From Parasulfuritortus sp036391875 (GTDB lineage Bacteria > Pseudomonadota > Gammaproteobacteria > Burkholderiales > Thiobacillaceae), in NCBI GenBank assembly GCA_036391875.1, contig DASVZA010000041.1:124001-188000 (forward strand): DNA of 64,000 bases, given 5' to 3'. The notes under the pieces were generated by a model. The model had not been told where the DNA came from. It searched no databases and saw only the letters and a program-made list of their open reading frames with translations. Below are positions 19,118-27,736 of this stretch, piece by piece. Position numbers and translations under genes: made by a program. Position 1 is the first letter of the stretch; every line of letters starts with the position of its first letter.

Positions 19118-20098
19118 ATCCGTCACGTCACGCTGCATCAATTGCGGTTGTTCCATAGCCTCGGCACCCACCGGAGCTACACGCGCGTGGCCGACGAACT
19201 GTTCCTGACCCAGCCCGCCGTCTCGATCCAGATCAAGCGCCTGGAGGAAAGCGTGGGCATGCCGCTGGTCGAACAGATGGGCAAGCGCCTGTTCCTCACC
19301 GAAGCCGGCTGCGAGTTGTACGATGCCGCGCGCGACGTGCTGGAACGGCTGCGCATCCTGAACGAGGACATGGCCGGACTGGAGAGCGGCGTGAAAGGCC
19401 CGATCAACCTGGCCGCCATCACCACCGCCAAGTACTTCATGCCCCACTTGCTGGGCGCTTTCCTGCGCGACTATCCCGAGGTGACGCCGCGCCTCACCAT
19501 CACCAACCAGGCCCGCGTGCTGGAGCGCCTCGAAAGCAACCTCGACGACCTGGTGGTCATGGGCACCCTGCCGGAAAACATGGATGTGGACGCGGAGTTC
19601 TTCCTCGAAAACCCCATCGTGGTCGTGGCCCATCCGGAGCACCCGCTGGTCGGCGAGAAGAACATTCCGCTCGAGCGGATCGCCGAGGAACGCTTCCTGG
19701 CCCGCGAGCCCGGCTCCGGCACGCGGGCGGCCCGCACCCAGCTGTTCGCCGAGCATGGCCTGGCCGCCAACGTCTACATGGAACTGGGCAGCAGCGAAGC
19801 CATCAAGCAGGCCGTCATGGCCGGCCTGGGCATCTCCGTGCTGTCCAAGCACAACCTCGCCGTGGAACTGGAAGCCGGGCTGATCTCGATCCTCGACGTG
19901 GAGCATTTCCCACTCATGCGCAAGTGGTACACCGTGCATCTGAAAGGCAAGAAGCTTTCCAATACGGCCCGCATGTTCCGCGACTTCCTGCTGCGGGACG
20001 GCGCGCGCATCTGGGAGAAGGTGCAGCCGCACACGCACATGACATCGGCAACGGTGGCCAAGAAGACGCGTCCGACAGGACGCAAGAAGCCGACTTAA
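19112..20098 (+). CDS. cbbR: CbbR-type LysR regulator, probable ATT start codon
   Basis: 328 residues if translation begins at ATT 19112. An in-frame stop at 19097-19099 rules out an upstream start. The family N terminus (VTLHQLRLFHSLGTHRSYTRVADELFLTQPAVS) is encoded from 19127 and lacks any ATG or GTG. A TTG at 19142 would delete the first helix of the HTH domain and has no Shine-Dalgarno, whereas AGGAG at 19101-19105 sits 6 nt before ATT. The LTQPAVSIQIKRLE helix and the C-terminal effector domain (SSEAIKQAVMAGLGISVLS) are intact. Divergent from csoS2, it probably activates the carboxysome operon in response to metabolites such as NADPH or RuBP. Confidence 0.82.
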   Translation: MNIRHVTLHQLRLFHSLGTHRSYTRVADELFLTQPAVSIQIKRLEESVGMPLVEQMGKRLFLTEAGCELYDAARDVLERLRILNEDMAGLESGVKGPINLAAITTAKYFMPHLLGAFLRDYPEVTPRLTITNQARVLERLESNLDDLVVMGTLPENMDVDAEFFLENPIVVVAHPEHPLVGEKNIPLERIAEERFLAREPGSGTRAARTQLFAEHGLAANVYMELGSSEAIKQAVMAGLGISVLSKHNLAVELEAGLISILDVEHFPLMRKWYTVHLKGKKLSNTARMFRDFLLRDGARIWEKVQPHTHMTSATVAKKTRPTGRKKPT

Positions 20099-20133
20099 AG
20101 CGCAGCCCCGCGCAGGGCCGGAACCGGATGCGG

Positions 20134-20478
20134 TCAGCCGGCTTGCTCGCCGGCGCCGGTGAACTTCACCAGCCGCGTCACCAGGATGTCGGAGATGAAC
20201 ACCACGCCCGAATGCTTGCCGAAGAACGGGGCGTAGCCTTCGAGGATCGGCTTCACCAGTTCCTCGGGCACGGCCACGATGATCATGATCAGCGTGGCGT
20301 CCTCGTTGAACATCAGATGGCCTTCGTGGAAACCGTGCCGCCCCTTGCCGGAGAGGTTGTTGACGATGGTGTAGCCGGTGACCCCGGCCCGGTCGAGCAG
20401 ATCGGTGGCGAACTCCTGATGCGCGCCTTCGACGATGATCTCGAGCTTCTTGAGGGGACTGAAGTTGAGGTTTTTCAT
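20134..20478 (-). CDS. PII-like signalling protein of the DAB operon
   Basis: 114 residues from ATG 20478, which overlaps the dabA stop by an ATGA junction. It has the ferredoxin-like PII fold: KLEIIVEGAHQEFATDLLDRAGVTGYTIVNN, then a loop region (GKGRHGFHEG) and LIMIIVAVPEELVKPILEGYAPFF. Carboxysome-associated and SbtB-like PII proteins encoded next to inorganic-carbon transporters bind bicarbonate and/or adenyl nucleotides and gate the transporter. The T-loop is short and lacks the uridylylated tyrosine region of GlnB/GlnK, consistent with that subgroup. It probably regulates DabAB. Confidence 0.75.
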   Translation of the reverse strand: MKNLNFSPLKKLEIIVEGAHQEFATDLLDRAGVTGYTIVNNLSGKGRHGFHEGHLMFNEDATLIMIIVAVPEELVKPILEGYAPFFGKHSGVVFISDILVTRLVKFTGAGEQAG

Positions 20479-23400
20479 GCCGCGAGCTCCTTGATGTCGT
20501 TGCCGAGGACACCGGCCGCGAGTGCGCGCCAGCCGCCGTCCTCGTAGAGATGGAAAGTTCCGGTCTCGGGATCCGCGAGCACCATGCGCACCCATTCGTT
20601 GCGGACCAGCGTCTTGACCTTGACCACACGCTCGATGGCCTGCCGGGCGTGTTCGAAGGGCGCCTCGATCACCGTCAGCAGGCGCATCGGCTCATGGTAG
20701 GGCCGGCCGTCCTTGAGCACGGTCTGGGCCGGCAGGCCGGTGCGCAGGTCGCTGAGGTTGCCGGTCATCACGCCGAAGCGGCCGGCGACGTTGTGGTAGA
20801 CCTTGCTGCCGCTGCCGTAGCGCTCATTGTCGACGGTGGAGAAATAGTGCTCCATGTTGATCCACTGCCCGACCACCAGCGGCCCGGCCAGGATGTTCTC
20901 GAGCAAACGGCCCTTCGGATCGAGGCGGTAGTCGTAGGATTGCAGGAACGAGCGGCCGTCCAGGTCGAGCCTTTCGGTCAGGTCGCGGCGGCCGATGACG
21001 AACGCGGCGTTGCGCGACAGCCCCCACTCGGGCCGCACCTGCGACCAGTCCGAGGCATTGCGCTGGGCACAGCGGAAGGCATCGGCGGGGACATGCTTGC
21101 AGGCCGTCGGCTCCAGCATCGGCAGGCGCTCGGCCGCGCACAACCGCGAGGCCGCCTGCAGCCCGTTGCCGAGTCGGTCGAGGTAGACCAGATGGCTGGG
21201 CGGCAGCAGGTCGAGGTCATGCAGTTTCAGTTCGTCCGTGGTGGTGTTGTGCAGGGCAGGCACGAACCAGGTGTTGTCGTCGATGTCGATGCCCTGCTCG
21301 CGCAGACGTGCCCGCACCGTCGGCTTGTTGGCGATCTGGGCCAGCACCCGGGCGTTGACCAGGCCGTGGTTGCCACCGCAGGCACCGCAGTCGAGCGCCG
21401 ACTCGTAGGGATTGTTCTCGGACTGGCTGCCGTGGCCGGTCACCAGCACGAAACGGGAGAAGCCTTCGGTCAGGCCGATGGAACGCAGCGCGACGCTGAC
21501 GTAGTTGACCTGCTCGTCGAGCGTGAAGCCGATGCGGCCCAGGCGTTCGAGCTGGATCTGGGCATAGCCGGCGTCGATGCGGTAGACCTTGCGCAGGCGG
21601 CCGATCAGGCGGGCCTCGGCCGTCGCATCGAGCCCGAACCGCCGCGCCAGTTCGGTCTGTCCCTCGCGATTACCGAGCGCGGTCTCGCGCAGATCGCGGA
21701 TGATCTCGTCGGTGATCGCCTCGCGCTGGATGCCCTGTTCGCGCACAACGGCCTTGACGATCATGGCGCGTTGCAGGGAGCGGATGATCGATTCGGCCTG
21801 CTCCCGGCTCAGCTTGTCGAGCAGCAGGCGGCTGTCCGGCTTATCCGGATGCAGGCGGCTACGCCAGCGATTGTAGGCCAGTGGCGCGAGGCTCTTGCCG
21901 AACATGTCCAGGCCGAACAGCAGGCCGATGGCCTCGACCGTGATGTAGGGCGACAGGACCGAGGCCTTGAGTTCGTGGAAGACGTGCTCGAGCACCGAGA
22001 AGAAGGCTTCCTGGTCGGCGCTGCGGGCGATGTCGAGTTCGACGACCAGGTTCTTCGGCGCGACCACCACCGGGCAGAGATGCGTCTCGCTGCCCTTCTC
22101 CAGGCCGATGAAGCCGACCGGGATGCCGAAGAAACCGGCGATGCCGAAGGTCTGGTAGTCGCCGACCTTCTCCAGGTGGCGGCGGATCCGCTCGGAACGC
22201 ACGTCGATGCAGAACATGGCCTGGGCGAAGGGCCGCTTCTCGCGCGGCGGCATCACGGCCAGGTCGATGCCGCGCAGCAGCCGCTTCATGTAGTGCGCCT
22301 CCTGGGCCTTGAGCCAGATGACGCCTTCCTCGTCCTCGAACCGCGCAAGCGTATCGAGCAGCCGGGCGATCGCCGACGACGGCAGCCGGCGCAGGGCCTC
22401 GCCCTGCCCGGCCACGGCCGCCAGCCGGCGCAGCCGGGCCGCGATGCGGCGGGCTTCCTCGTCCCGCTCGTGGGCGAGATAGCGGGGCAGGCACTTAGCG
22501 ATGCGGGCTGCGCTCCGGCTGTCGAGGGCATCCTCGACCGCGTGGGCCAGGGCCGGCAGGACGTGGCCGCCGTGCAGTTCCCGACGCAGATAGGCCTCGC
22601 CGGGCTGGCCGTCGATGAAGGCGGCCAGTGCCTCGACATCAGCCGGCGTCTTCCGGCGCTGGGCGTGCTCGCGCAGCAGGGCCAGGCCGAGCACCAGGCG
22701 GATGGCCAGGTAATCGACCAGGTCGGCCGGATAGCGCTGGCTCCAGTAGTGGCGCTTGGCGCCCGTGCGCCAGCGGATGAAGCCGGCCCAGCCGTGCAGG
22801 CGGGTGAGTTCGGCGGTGAAGTAGTCCATCCACGCGTCCTCGGGCACGCCCAGTTCTGTCATCACGTAGCTGATGACGCCCTCCGGCGTTTCGTCCACGG
22901 CCAGGATGCGCTTGATGTGCAGGCCGCGGATGAACAGGCGCAGGTTGCGCCGCGCCACCGCGCTCCAGGCCCGGAACAGCCCCTGGCTGCGGCCCGGCAT
23001 GCGCCACACGGACTGGCCTTCGTCGAAGAAATCGAGACAGCTCTTGATGACCAGCTCGTCGAGGGTCTTGCCGATCCCGGTGCCGAACAGCGCGTCGATG
23101 CTGGCGTACAACGGCCGGTCCGGGCGCGCCTCGGCCGTCACGATCGCGGCCAGCGCGGCATCATCGACTCGACGTTCCGGCAGGGCCGCGCCGTTGAGGA
23201 CGGCATGCACATCGGCCGCATCGGCCAGCAGCGGCGGAGCCTCCTGCGCGTTGTCCGACCGGGTCAGCAGGGCCATCAGCAGCGCATGCAGATCCAGCCC
23301 TTCGACGGCCGGCTGCGCAGCCAGGAAGCGCGAGACCTGCGCCACCAGCGCATCGACCTCGATGCTGCCCTTCTCCAGGAAGCGCTGGTACTGCGCCCGG

Positions 23401-23588
23401 TCCAGGTAGCCGCGGCCGTGGAACAGTTTTTCGCCCTCGGCCACCGCCTGCTCGAACTTCAGGTGTTCCAGGCCGTAGAGCGGGTTGTGGTGGATGAAGG
23501 TCCGCATCGGCCAGAAGAAGGGAATGGCCTCCCCGGCGACATAGACCAGCGTGCGGATGTTCAGGCGACGGCCGAGACGCAGACTCAT
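20475..23588 (-). CDS. dabA: DabA, carbonic-anhydrase-like subunit of the DAB carbon pump
   Basis: 1037 residues, UPF0753/DUF2309 family. The zinc-site signatures are present: Cys460 and Asp462 (AMFCIDVRSE), then His719 and Cys734 (VTGHGSQSENNPYESALDC) with the same C-x-D spacing and 15-residue H-to-C spacing as in characterised DabA. It works with the membrane subunit DabB as a vectorial, proton-gradient-driven CO2 hydrase that accumulates bicarbonate for carboxysomes. It overlaps the upstream membrane-protein gene by 4 bp and the downstream PII-like gene by 4 bp, so the whole unit is translationally coupled. Confidence 0.94.
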   Translation of the reverse strand: MSLRLGRRLNIRTLVYVAGEAIPFFWPMRTFIHHNPLYGLEHLKFEQAVAEGEKLFHGRGYLDRAQYQRFLEKGSIEVDALVAQVSRFLAAQPAVEGLDLHALLMALLTRSDNAQEAPPLLADAADVHAVLNGAALPERRVDDAALAAIVTAEARPDRPLYASIDALFGTGIGKTLDELVIKSCLDFFDEGQSVWRMPGRSQGLFRAWSAVARRNLRLFIRGLHIKRILAVDETPEGVISYVMTELGVPEDAWMDYFTAELTRLHGWAGFIRWRTGAKRHYWSQRYPADLVDYLAIRLVLGLALLREHAQRRKTPADVEALAAFIDGQPGEAYLRRELHGGHVLPALAHAVEDALDSRSAARIAKCLPRYLAHERDEEARRIAARLRRLAAVAGQGEALRRLPSSAIARLLDTLARFEDEEGVIWLKAQEAHYMKRLLRGIDLAVMPPREKRPFAQAMFCIDVRSERIRRHLEKVGDYQTFGIAGFFGIPVGFIGLEKGSETHLCPVVVAPKNLVVELDIARSADQEAFFSVLEHVFHELKASVLSPYITVEAIGLLFGLDMFGKSLAPLAYNRWRSRLHPDKPDSRLLLDKLSREQAESIIRSLQRAMIVKAVVREQGIQREAITDEIIRDLRETALGNREGQTELARRFGLDATAEARLIGRLRKVYRIDAGYAQIQLERLGRIGFTLDEQVNYVSVALRSIGLTEGFSRFVLVTGHGSQSENNPYESALDCGACGGNHGLVNARVLAQIANKPTVRARLREQGIDIDDNTWFVPALHNTTTDELKLHDLDLLPPSHLVYLDRLGNGLQAASRLCAAERLPMLEPTACKHVPADAFRCAQRNASDWSQVRPEWGLSRNAAFVIGRRDLTERLDLDGRSFLQSYDYRLDPKGRLLENILAGPLVVGQWINMEHYFSTVDNERYGSGSKVYHNVAGRFGVMTGNLSDLRTGLPAQTVLKDGRPYHEPMRLLTVIEAPFEHARQAIERVVKVKTLVRNEWVRMVLADPETGTFHLYEDGGWRALAAGVLGNDIKELAA

Positions 23589-24328
23589 AGTCCCCCTCCG
23601 GTGAAGAAGAAGCCGGCGCCGACGAAGACGGCCAGCACGCCGATCCAGGCCAGGGCCGCGCCCGGACGGAGATCGTCGATGCCGTCTTCCCGGCAGGTGC
23701 CGGCGACGAAGCCCTGGAGCAGACGTACCGCCGCCCAGGCCCAGCTCAGCCAGATGAGCAGAACGACAACGGCGGCCATGCCACCCAGACGGCCCAGCAG
23801 GCCGAGCAAGGCGAAGAAGCCCGGGAACGGCGGCGTGGCGACAGCTGCCAGCACGGTCGCAACCAGCAGGGCGGACAGGCGCGGCAGCGCCCCGCCCAGG
23901 CCAGGGCAGAGTCCGGCGTAGGCCGCGCCGAAGCGGCGGGCCAACATGCCGTCGAGCAGCGTCATCAAGGCTGCCGGCAGGCTCATCCAGAAGGCGAACA
24001 GGGCGAGGCTCTCAACACTGGCAGCGGCGGCGGCAAGCCCCCAGGTCAGCGCCGTGGCCGAGGTCGCCAGATAACCGGCGGCCCGGCCCAGATCGCGGCA
24101 GGTGAGCAGGCGCAGGGCGTACAGCACGGCGCTCAGCAGCGCCCAGCCGACCAGCCAGGTCGGCACGGCTGTCCCGGCTTGCGCCAGCAGCGCCACGCCG
24201 ACCTGCGGCCAGGCCAGCAGCAGGACGAAACGTGCAAGGGGCAGGCGCAGGCGCGCCAGCAGGGCATTGAACGGCGCGCTCAACGGATAGAGCGGCAGGA
24301 ACAGGGCAGCGATCAGCAATGGCTTCAT
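23585..24328 (-). CDS. Polytopic membrane protein between dabB and dabA
   Basis: 247 residues with about seven hydrophobic helices. It starts MKPLLIAALFLPLYPLSAPF. The segment ATPPFPGFFALLGLLGRLGG recalls the GLPPFxGF loop of NuoL/M/N and Mrp antiporter subunits. It begins 1 nt after the dabB stop and overlaps dabA by 4 bp, so it belongs to the transporter operon. It may be a third, antiporter-like subunit or a split-off piece of DabB; classic DAB operons contain only dabA and dabB. I cannot assign it to a named family with certainty. Confidence 0.65.
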   Translation of the reverse strand: MKPLLIAALFLPLYPLSAPFNALLARLRLPLARFVLLLAWPQVGVALLAQAGTAVPTWLVGWALLSAVLYALRLLTCRDLGRAAGYLATSATALTWGLAAAAASVESLALFAFWMSLPAALMTLLDGMLARRFGAAYAGLCPGLGGALPRLSALLVATVLAAVATPPFPGFFALLGLLGRLGGMAAVVVLLIWLSWAWAAVRLLQGFVAGTCREDGIDDLRPGAALAWIGVLAVFVGAGFFFTGGGL

Positions 24329-24329
24329 G

Positions 24330-26006
24330 TCACACCCACCTCGACCAGACGTTCAGACGGCGCGATAGCGCGAGGATGCCCTGCGACAGCCAGGCGAAGA
24401 CGTCGGCGACGTAGAACTCGCGCGAGATCAGCGAATACAGCGCCAGCCGGAAGGCCGAGGCGGGGCCGTTCTGGCGGCCGCGATTGGCGATGTTGTAGAA
24501 GGTCGCCAGCCAGCCCAGCACCACGACTGCGGTGACCAGTGCGACCAGGCCGTAGAAGGTGCCGAGCGGGATGCTGGCCGCCGCGTAGATGCTCTGGCTC
24601 AGCGTCGAATCCGGATAGAGGAACTGGCCGAAGGCATGCTCCATCAGCGTGTAGCCGGCGACGACGACGGTGAGCGACAGGATGATCATGGCCATCAGGC
24701 GCCACGGGCTCTCGGCCTGCATGCGGTAGGTGGCGAACAAGAGCTGCGCGCCGGTGACCCAGCCGAAGAAGAGCAGGATGATGGCGCCCTGCTCGCCGAC
24801 GAAACCGCCGCCCAGCAGCCAGCGCGACAGGCCGAGCAGGATGAACGGCACCACCACGGTGATCGCCGCGGCGAGCAGCCAGGGCAGGCGCGAGCCGGCC
24901 GCGCGGCGCTCGACGACGAAGGTGTAGACCTCGTCGTGCGGGACGCCGTCCTGCTTGCGCGCGTTGCCGATCATGCCGCCGGAGCCGAGGAACAGCGTGC
25001 CCTTGAACAGGCCATGCGCGATCAGGTGGTAGATCGCCAGCGGGAAGGCGCCGACGCCCACCTCGACGAACATGAAGCCCATCTGGCCCATGGTCGAATA
25101 GCCGAGCGACTTCTTGATGTCATTCTGGATCAGCATCAGCACCGAGCCGAGGATGGCCGTGACCAGGCCGACCGCGAACACCAGGTGCAGCACGTCGCCG
25201 GCATGGACGTAGACCGGCGCGAAGCGGTTGATGATGAAGCCGCCGGCGTTGACGATGCCGGCGTGCATCAGCGCCGACACCGGGGTCGGGCCTTCCATGG
25301 TGTAGGGCAGCCAGGTGTGGAGCGGGAACTGCGCCGAGCGGGCGAACGCCGCCAGCGCCACCAGCAGGCCCACGGTGGGCGCCAGCGGCAGACCGAGGAT
25401 CGTCGCCACGTCCGGCGTCTCGGCGACGTGCCGGAACAGCTCAGGCAGCGACACCGTGCCGAAGGCCTGGTAGAGCAGCAGCGCGGCCAGCACCATCGGC
25501 ACGTCGCCCAGGCGATAGGTGATGAAGGTCCAGAAGGCGTAGCGCTGCGCCTCCGCCCGCCGCAGGTCGTGGCCGAGCAGGAAATAGAGCAGCACGCCGA
25601 CCAGATGCCAGGCCACCAGCAGGGTGACCAGATCGCCCGCCGTCACCATCAGCAGGATGGTCATCGTCATCAGGTCGAGCAGCGCGAAGAAGCGGCCGTA
25701 GCCAGCGTCTTCGGCCATGTAGCGGACCGAATAGACATGCACCACCAGGCTGATCGCCGACACCAGCACGGCCATGACGCCGCCGAGCGGATCGAGGTAC
25801 AGCGCGCCCCAGCCGAACGACACCGTATGCGATTGAGGGTGCCCGAAATGCAGCGCAAGCAGGACAATGGCCAGCAGCGCGGTAAGAACGGCGAAGCCGA
25901 CGCTCAGCCGCGCGATGGCCGGGCGCTGCATCCGGCCCGAGAACAGGGTGATGAGGATGGCCGATACCAGCGGCGCGACGGGCAGGAGGATGGCGAGCTG
26001 ATCCAT
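24330..26006 (-). CDS. dabB: DabB, proton-conducting membrane subunit of the DAB carbon pump
   Basis: 558 residues from ATG 26006 (a GTG one codon earlier is also possible). It is a NuoL/MrpA-like proton-translocating subunit with about 13-14 membrane helices. Signature segments are SVRYMAEDAGYGRFFALLDLMT, WHLVGVLLYFLLGHDLRR and WLPYTMEGPTPVSALMHAGIVNAGGF, the last carrying the conserved Glu and Lys/His region for proton movement. It supplies DabA with the proton-motive energy that makes CO2 hydration one-way. It is the first gene of the operon, downstream of a CbbR-like operator. Confidence 0.92.
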   Translation of the reverse strand: MDQLAILLPVAPLVSAILITLFSGRMQRPAIARLSVGFAVLTALLAIVLLALHFGHPQSHTVSFGWGALYLDPLGGVMAVLVSAISLVVHVYSVRYMAEDAGYGRFFALLDLMTMTILLMVTAGDLVTLLVAWHLVGVLLYFLLGHDLRRAEAQRYAFWTFITYRLGDVPMVLAALLLYQAFGTVSLPELFRHVAETPDVATILGLPLAPTVGLLVALAAFARSAQFPLHTWLPYTMEGPTPVSALMHAGIVNAGGFIINRFAPVYVHAGDVLHLVFAVGLVTAILGSVLMLIQNDIKKSLGYSTMGQMGFMFVEVGVGAFPLAIYHLIAHGLFKGTLFLGSGGMIGNARKQDGVPHDEVYTFVVERRAAGSRLPWLLAAAITVVVPFILLGLSRWLLGGGFVGEQGAIILLFFGWVTGAQLLFATYRMQAESPWRLMAMIILSLTVVVAGYTLMEHAFGQFLYPDSTLSQSIYAAASIPLGTFYGLVALVTAVVVLGWLATFYNIANRGRQNGPASAFRLALYSLISREFYVADVFAWLSQGILALSRRLNVWSRWV

Positions 26007-26009
26007 CAC

Positions 26010-26513
26010 GCCACCGCGTCAAGGCTGAGAAGTGTGTCTATCCAGGCAATCTGGCGCTGCATCGAAGACCTCGCAATTTTCGTCCCGATTGGGTCACGAG
26101 ACGATGGTATGCAAGGCCTTACATAAACAAAAATTTTCGTTTTTTATGAAAGTCATTAACGATTGTTAATTGACTGACGTTTCGGGTGACCCGACGACAA
26201 CAGGGCAACGTCCCAAATAAATAGGGTAATAACGAGCATATTGCCCCGTTTGTCATCGGCCACGCTTGGGGGAATCTGTCTGACCCCATTTGTTCGTAGG
26301 CATTAGTGCCCAAAGTTTGTCGTGGCCGCAGATTTCGCGGCTCACGAACGTTTATCCGATCGCGAGGCCGGTGGCGACGTGGTCTTTCCCGGGGCGGCGG
26401 CACTCCGACACTGGCCGGCGAAGTCCATTGAATTTTCTGATTGGAGCCATCGCCAGCAACAAAAGCCACATTCCGCCTTCTAAATAGATATCACCGAAGT
26501 AGAGGAAGGTTCT
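26010..26513. other. Intergenic region between dabB and aprM
   Basis: About 500 bp with no supportable gene. It is AT-richer than its surroundings and must hold the divergent promoters of the dab operon (leftward) and the apr operon (rightward). The only clear element is the ATTAAC-GATT-GTTAAT dyad at 26155-26170. I see no RNA gene, transposon end or convincing terminator in the rest. Confidence 0.7.
26155..26170. promoter_or_regulatory. CbbR-like dyad upstream of dabB
   Basis: ATTAAC and GTTAAT flank a 4-bp spacer (GATT), about 150 bp upstream of dabB. The same two hexamers make up the operator cluster in front of cbbR and csoS2 at 19073-19117. The recurrence suggests that carboxysome and carbon-pump genes answer to the same LysR regulator. 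Confidence 0.55.
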
Positions 26514-27269
26514 GTGGTCACAACCAACCCCTTTGCCGAACTGACGGTCCTCCTACCTCCGTTTGCCATGCAGGCCTACGTGGTGCTCATGGTCTTCGCG
26601 GTGGCCATCGGGACGCTGTTCGATATCCGACATAAGCGTAGCGCCGAGTATTTCTTGCGGGCGAGGGCGAAGTCGAAGGAAGCGGCGACGCGGCGGCTGA
26701 ACGGCTCGGACACTTTCACCCTGTTCGCCAAGTTCATGCTGATCGACGTGGCTAGCGCCGGGGAATTCTGCAATCCGATGCGACGCATATCCCATGTCCT
26801 GATGTTTTACGGCTTCTTGCTTTACCTCGTCACCACCCTGGTACTGGTTTTCGGCTATATGACGCCGGGCACGCAGGCGCCGGCGGCCTGGCCGGTGTTG
26901 TGGAACATCGGCGCGCTGATGGTCATGGTTGGCGGCTACTGGTTCTTTTTCTTCATCCGGGTGGACGTCGCCAAGGAGCGGCAATCGCCCTTCCGCCTGA
27001 AACGGGCGGATCTGTTCATCGTCAGTCTGCTCGCGAGCGTCACCTTGGCGCTGGTCTGGGAAATCGTTCAGTTCGCGGGCTATCCGACGGCGACCAGGAT
27101 CGTTTTCGGCATCTATATCCTGTTCACCACCTTACTGTTCGTGGGCGTGCCCTGGTCCAAGTTCGCCCACATGTTCTACAAACCCGCCGCCGCCTTCCAG
27201 AAAAGGATGGAACAGGCAAACGGCGCGTCCGACCTGCCGAGTCCGACGGGTCGTTACGAGGGGAGGTGA
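26514..27269 (+). CDS. aprM: AprM, membrane anchor of APS reductase
   Basis: 251 residues from GTG 26514 preceded by AGAGGAAGG. Five hydrophobic helices resemble the heme-b/NarI-like membrane subunits (MQAYVVLMVFAVAIGTLF; ISHVLMFYGFLLYLVTTLVLV). In Thiobacillus-type sulfur oxidisers aprM precedes aprBA and is thought to pass electrons from the soluble AprAB dimer into the quinone pool, replacing the QmoABC complex used elsewhere. It is 7 bp upstream of aprB. The name rests on gene order plus topology. Confidence 0.82.
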   Translation: MVTTNPFAELTVLLPPFAMQAYVVLMVFAVAIGTLFDIRHKRSAEYFLRARAKSKEAATRRLNGSDTFTLFAKFMLIDVASAGEFCNPMRRISHVLMFYGFLLYLVTTLVLVFGYMTPGTQAPAAWPVLWNIGALMVMVGGYWFFFFIRVDVAKERQSPFRLKRADLFIVSLLASVTLALVWEIVQFAGYPTATRIVFGIYILFTTLLFVGVPWSKFAHMFYKPAAAFQKRMEQANGASDLPSPTGRYEGR

Positions 27270-27276
27270 TCGCGAT

Positions 27277-27732
27277 ATGCCCACCTTCGTCTACATGACG
27301 CGTTGCGACGGCTGCGGACAATGCGTAGACATCTGCCCGTCCGACATCATGCACATCGACCGGGTCTACCGCCGGGCCTACAACATCGAGCCGAACTTCT
27401 GCTGGGAATGCTATTCCTGCGTGAAGGCCTGCCCCCAGCACGCGATCGACGTGCGCGGGTACGCCGACTTCGCGCCTCTCAACCACAAGGTGACGGTGTT
27501 GCGGGACGAGGCGAAAGGCACGGTGTCGTGGAAGATAAGGTACCGTGATGGCCGGGTGAAGGAATTCACCTTCCCCATCAGGACGACGCCCTGGGGCTCG
27601 ATCAAGCCGCCGACCGATTACCGGGCTCCTGACGCTGCAGCCCTGGACTCGCCGATGCTGGCCCACGAGCCCGAAGCGCTCATGATCGACACGCTGCCCA
27701 GCCTGCCACCCTTGGCGGCGGCGCCGGGGTGA
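27277..27732 (+). CDS. aprB: APS reductase beta subunit
   Basis: 151 residues with two [4Fe-4S] ferredoxin-type clusters: CDGCGQCVDICP at residues 10-21 and CWECYSCVKACP at about 47-58. A beta-rich C-terminal tail then wraps the alpha subunit (FPIRTTPWGSIKPP). It carries electrons from the FAD of AprA. It is 7 bp after aprM and 4 bp before aprA. In an organism with this carbon-fixation gene set the enzyme probably runs oxidatively, making APS from sulfite and AMP. Confidence 0.95.
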   Translation: MPTFVYMTRCDGCGQCVDICPSDIMHIDRVYRRAYNIEPNFCWECYSCVKACPQHAIDVRGYADFAPLNHKVTVLRDEAKGTVSWKIRYRDGRVKEFTFPIRTTPWGSIKPPTDYRAPDAAALDSPMLAHEPEALMIDTLPSLPPLAAAPG

Positions 27733-27736
27733 TGCC

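Noticed and set aside
19142..20098. TTG 19142 as start of cbbR
   Set aside because: It would remove the first helix of the HTH domain and has no Shine-Dalgarno; AGGAG and the family N terminus lie upstream.
20550..23921. Long plus-strand open frame opposite dabA (over 1100 codons)
   Set aside because: It is a shadow of the GC-rich dabA codons; the minus-strand frame has the DabA zinc motifs and coupled neighbours, and the plus frame has low-complexity Arg/Gln/Asp composition.
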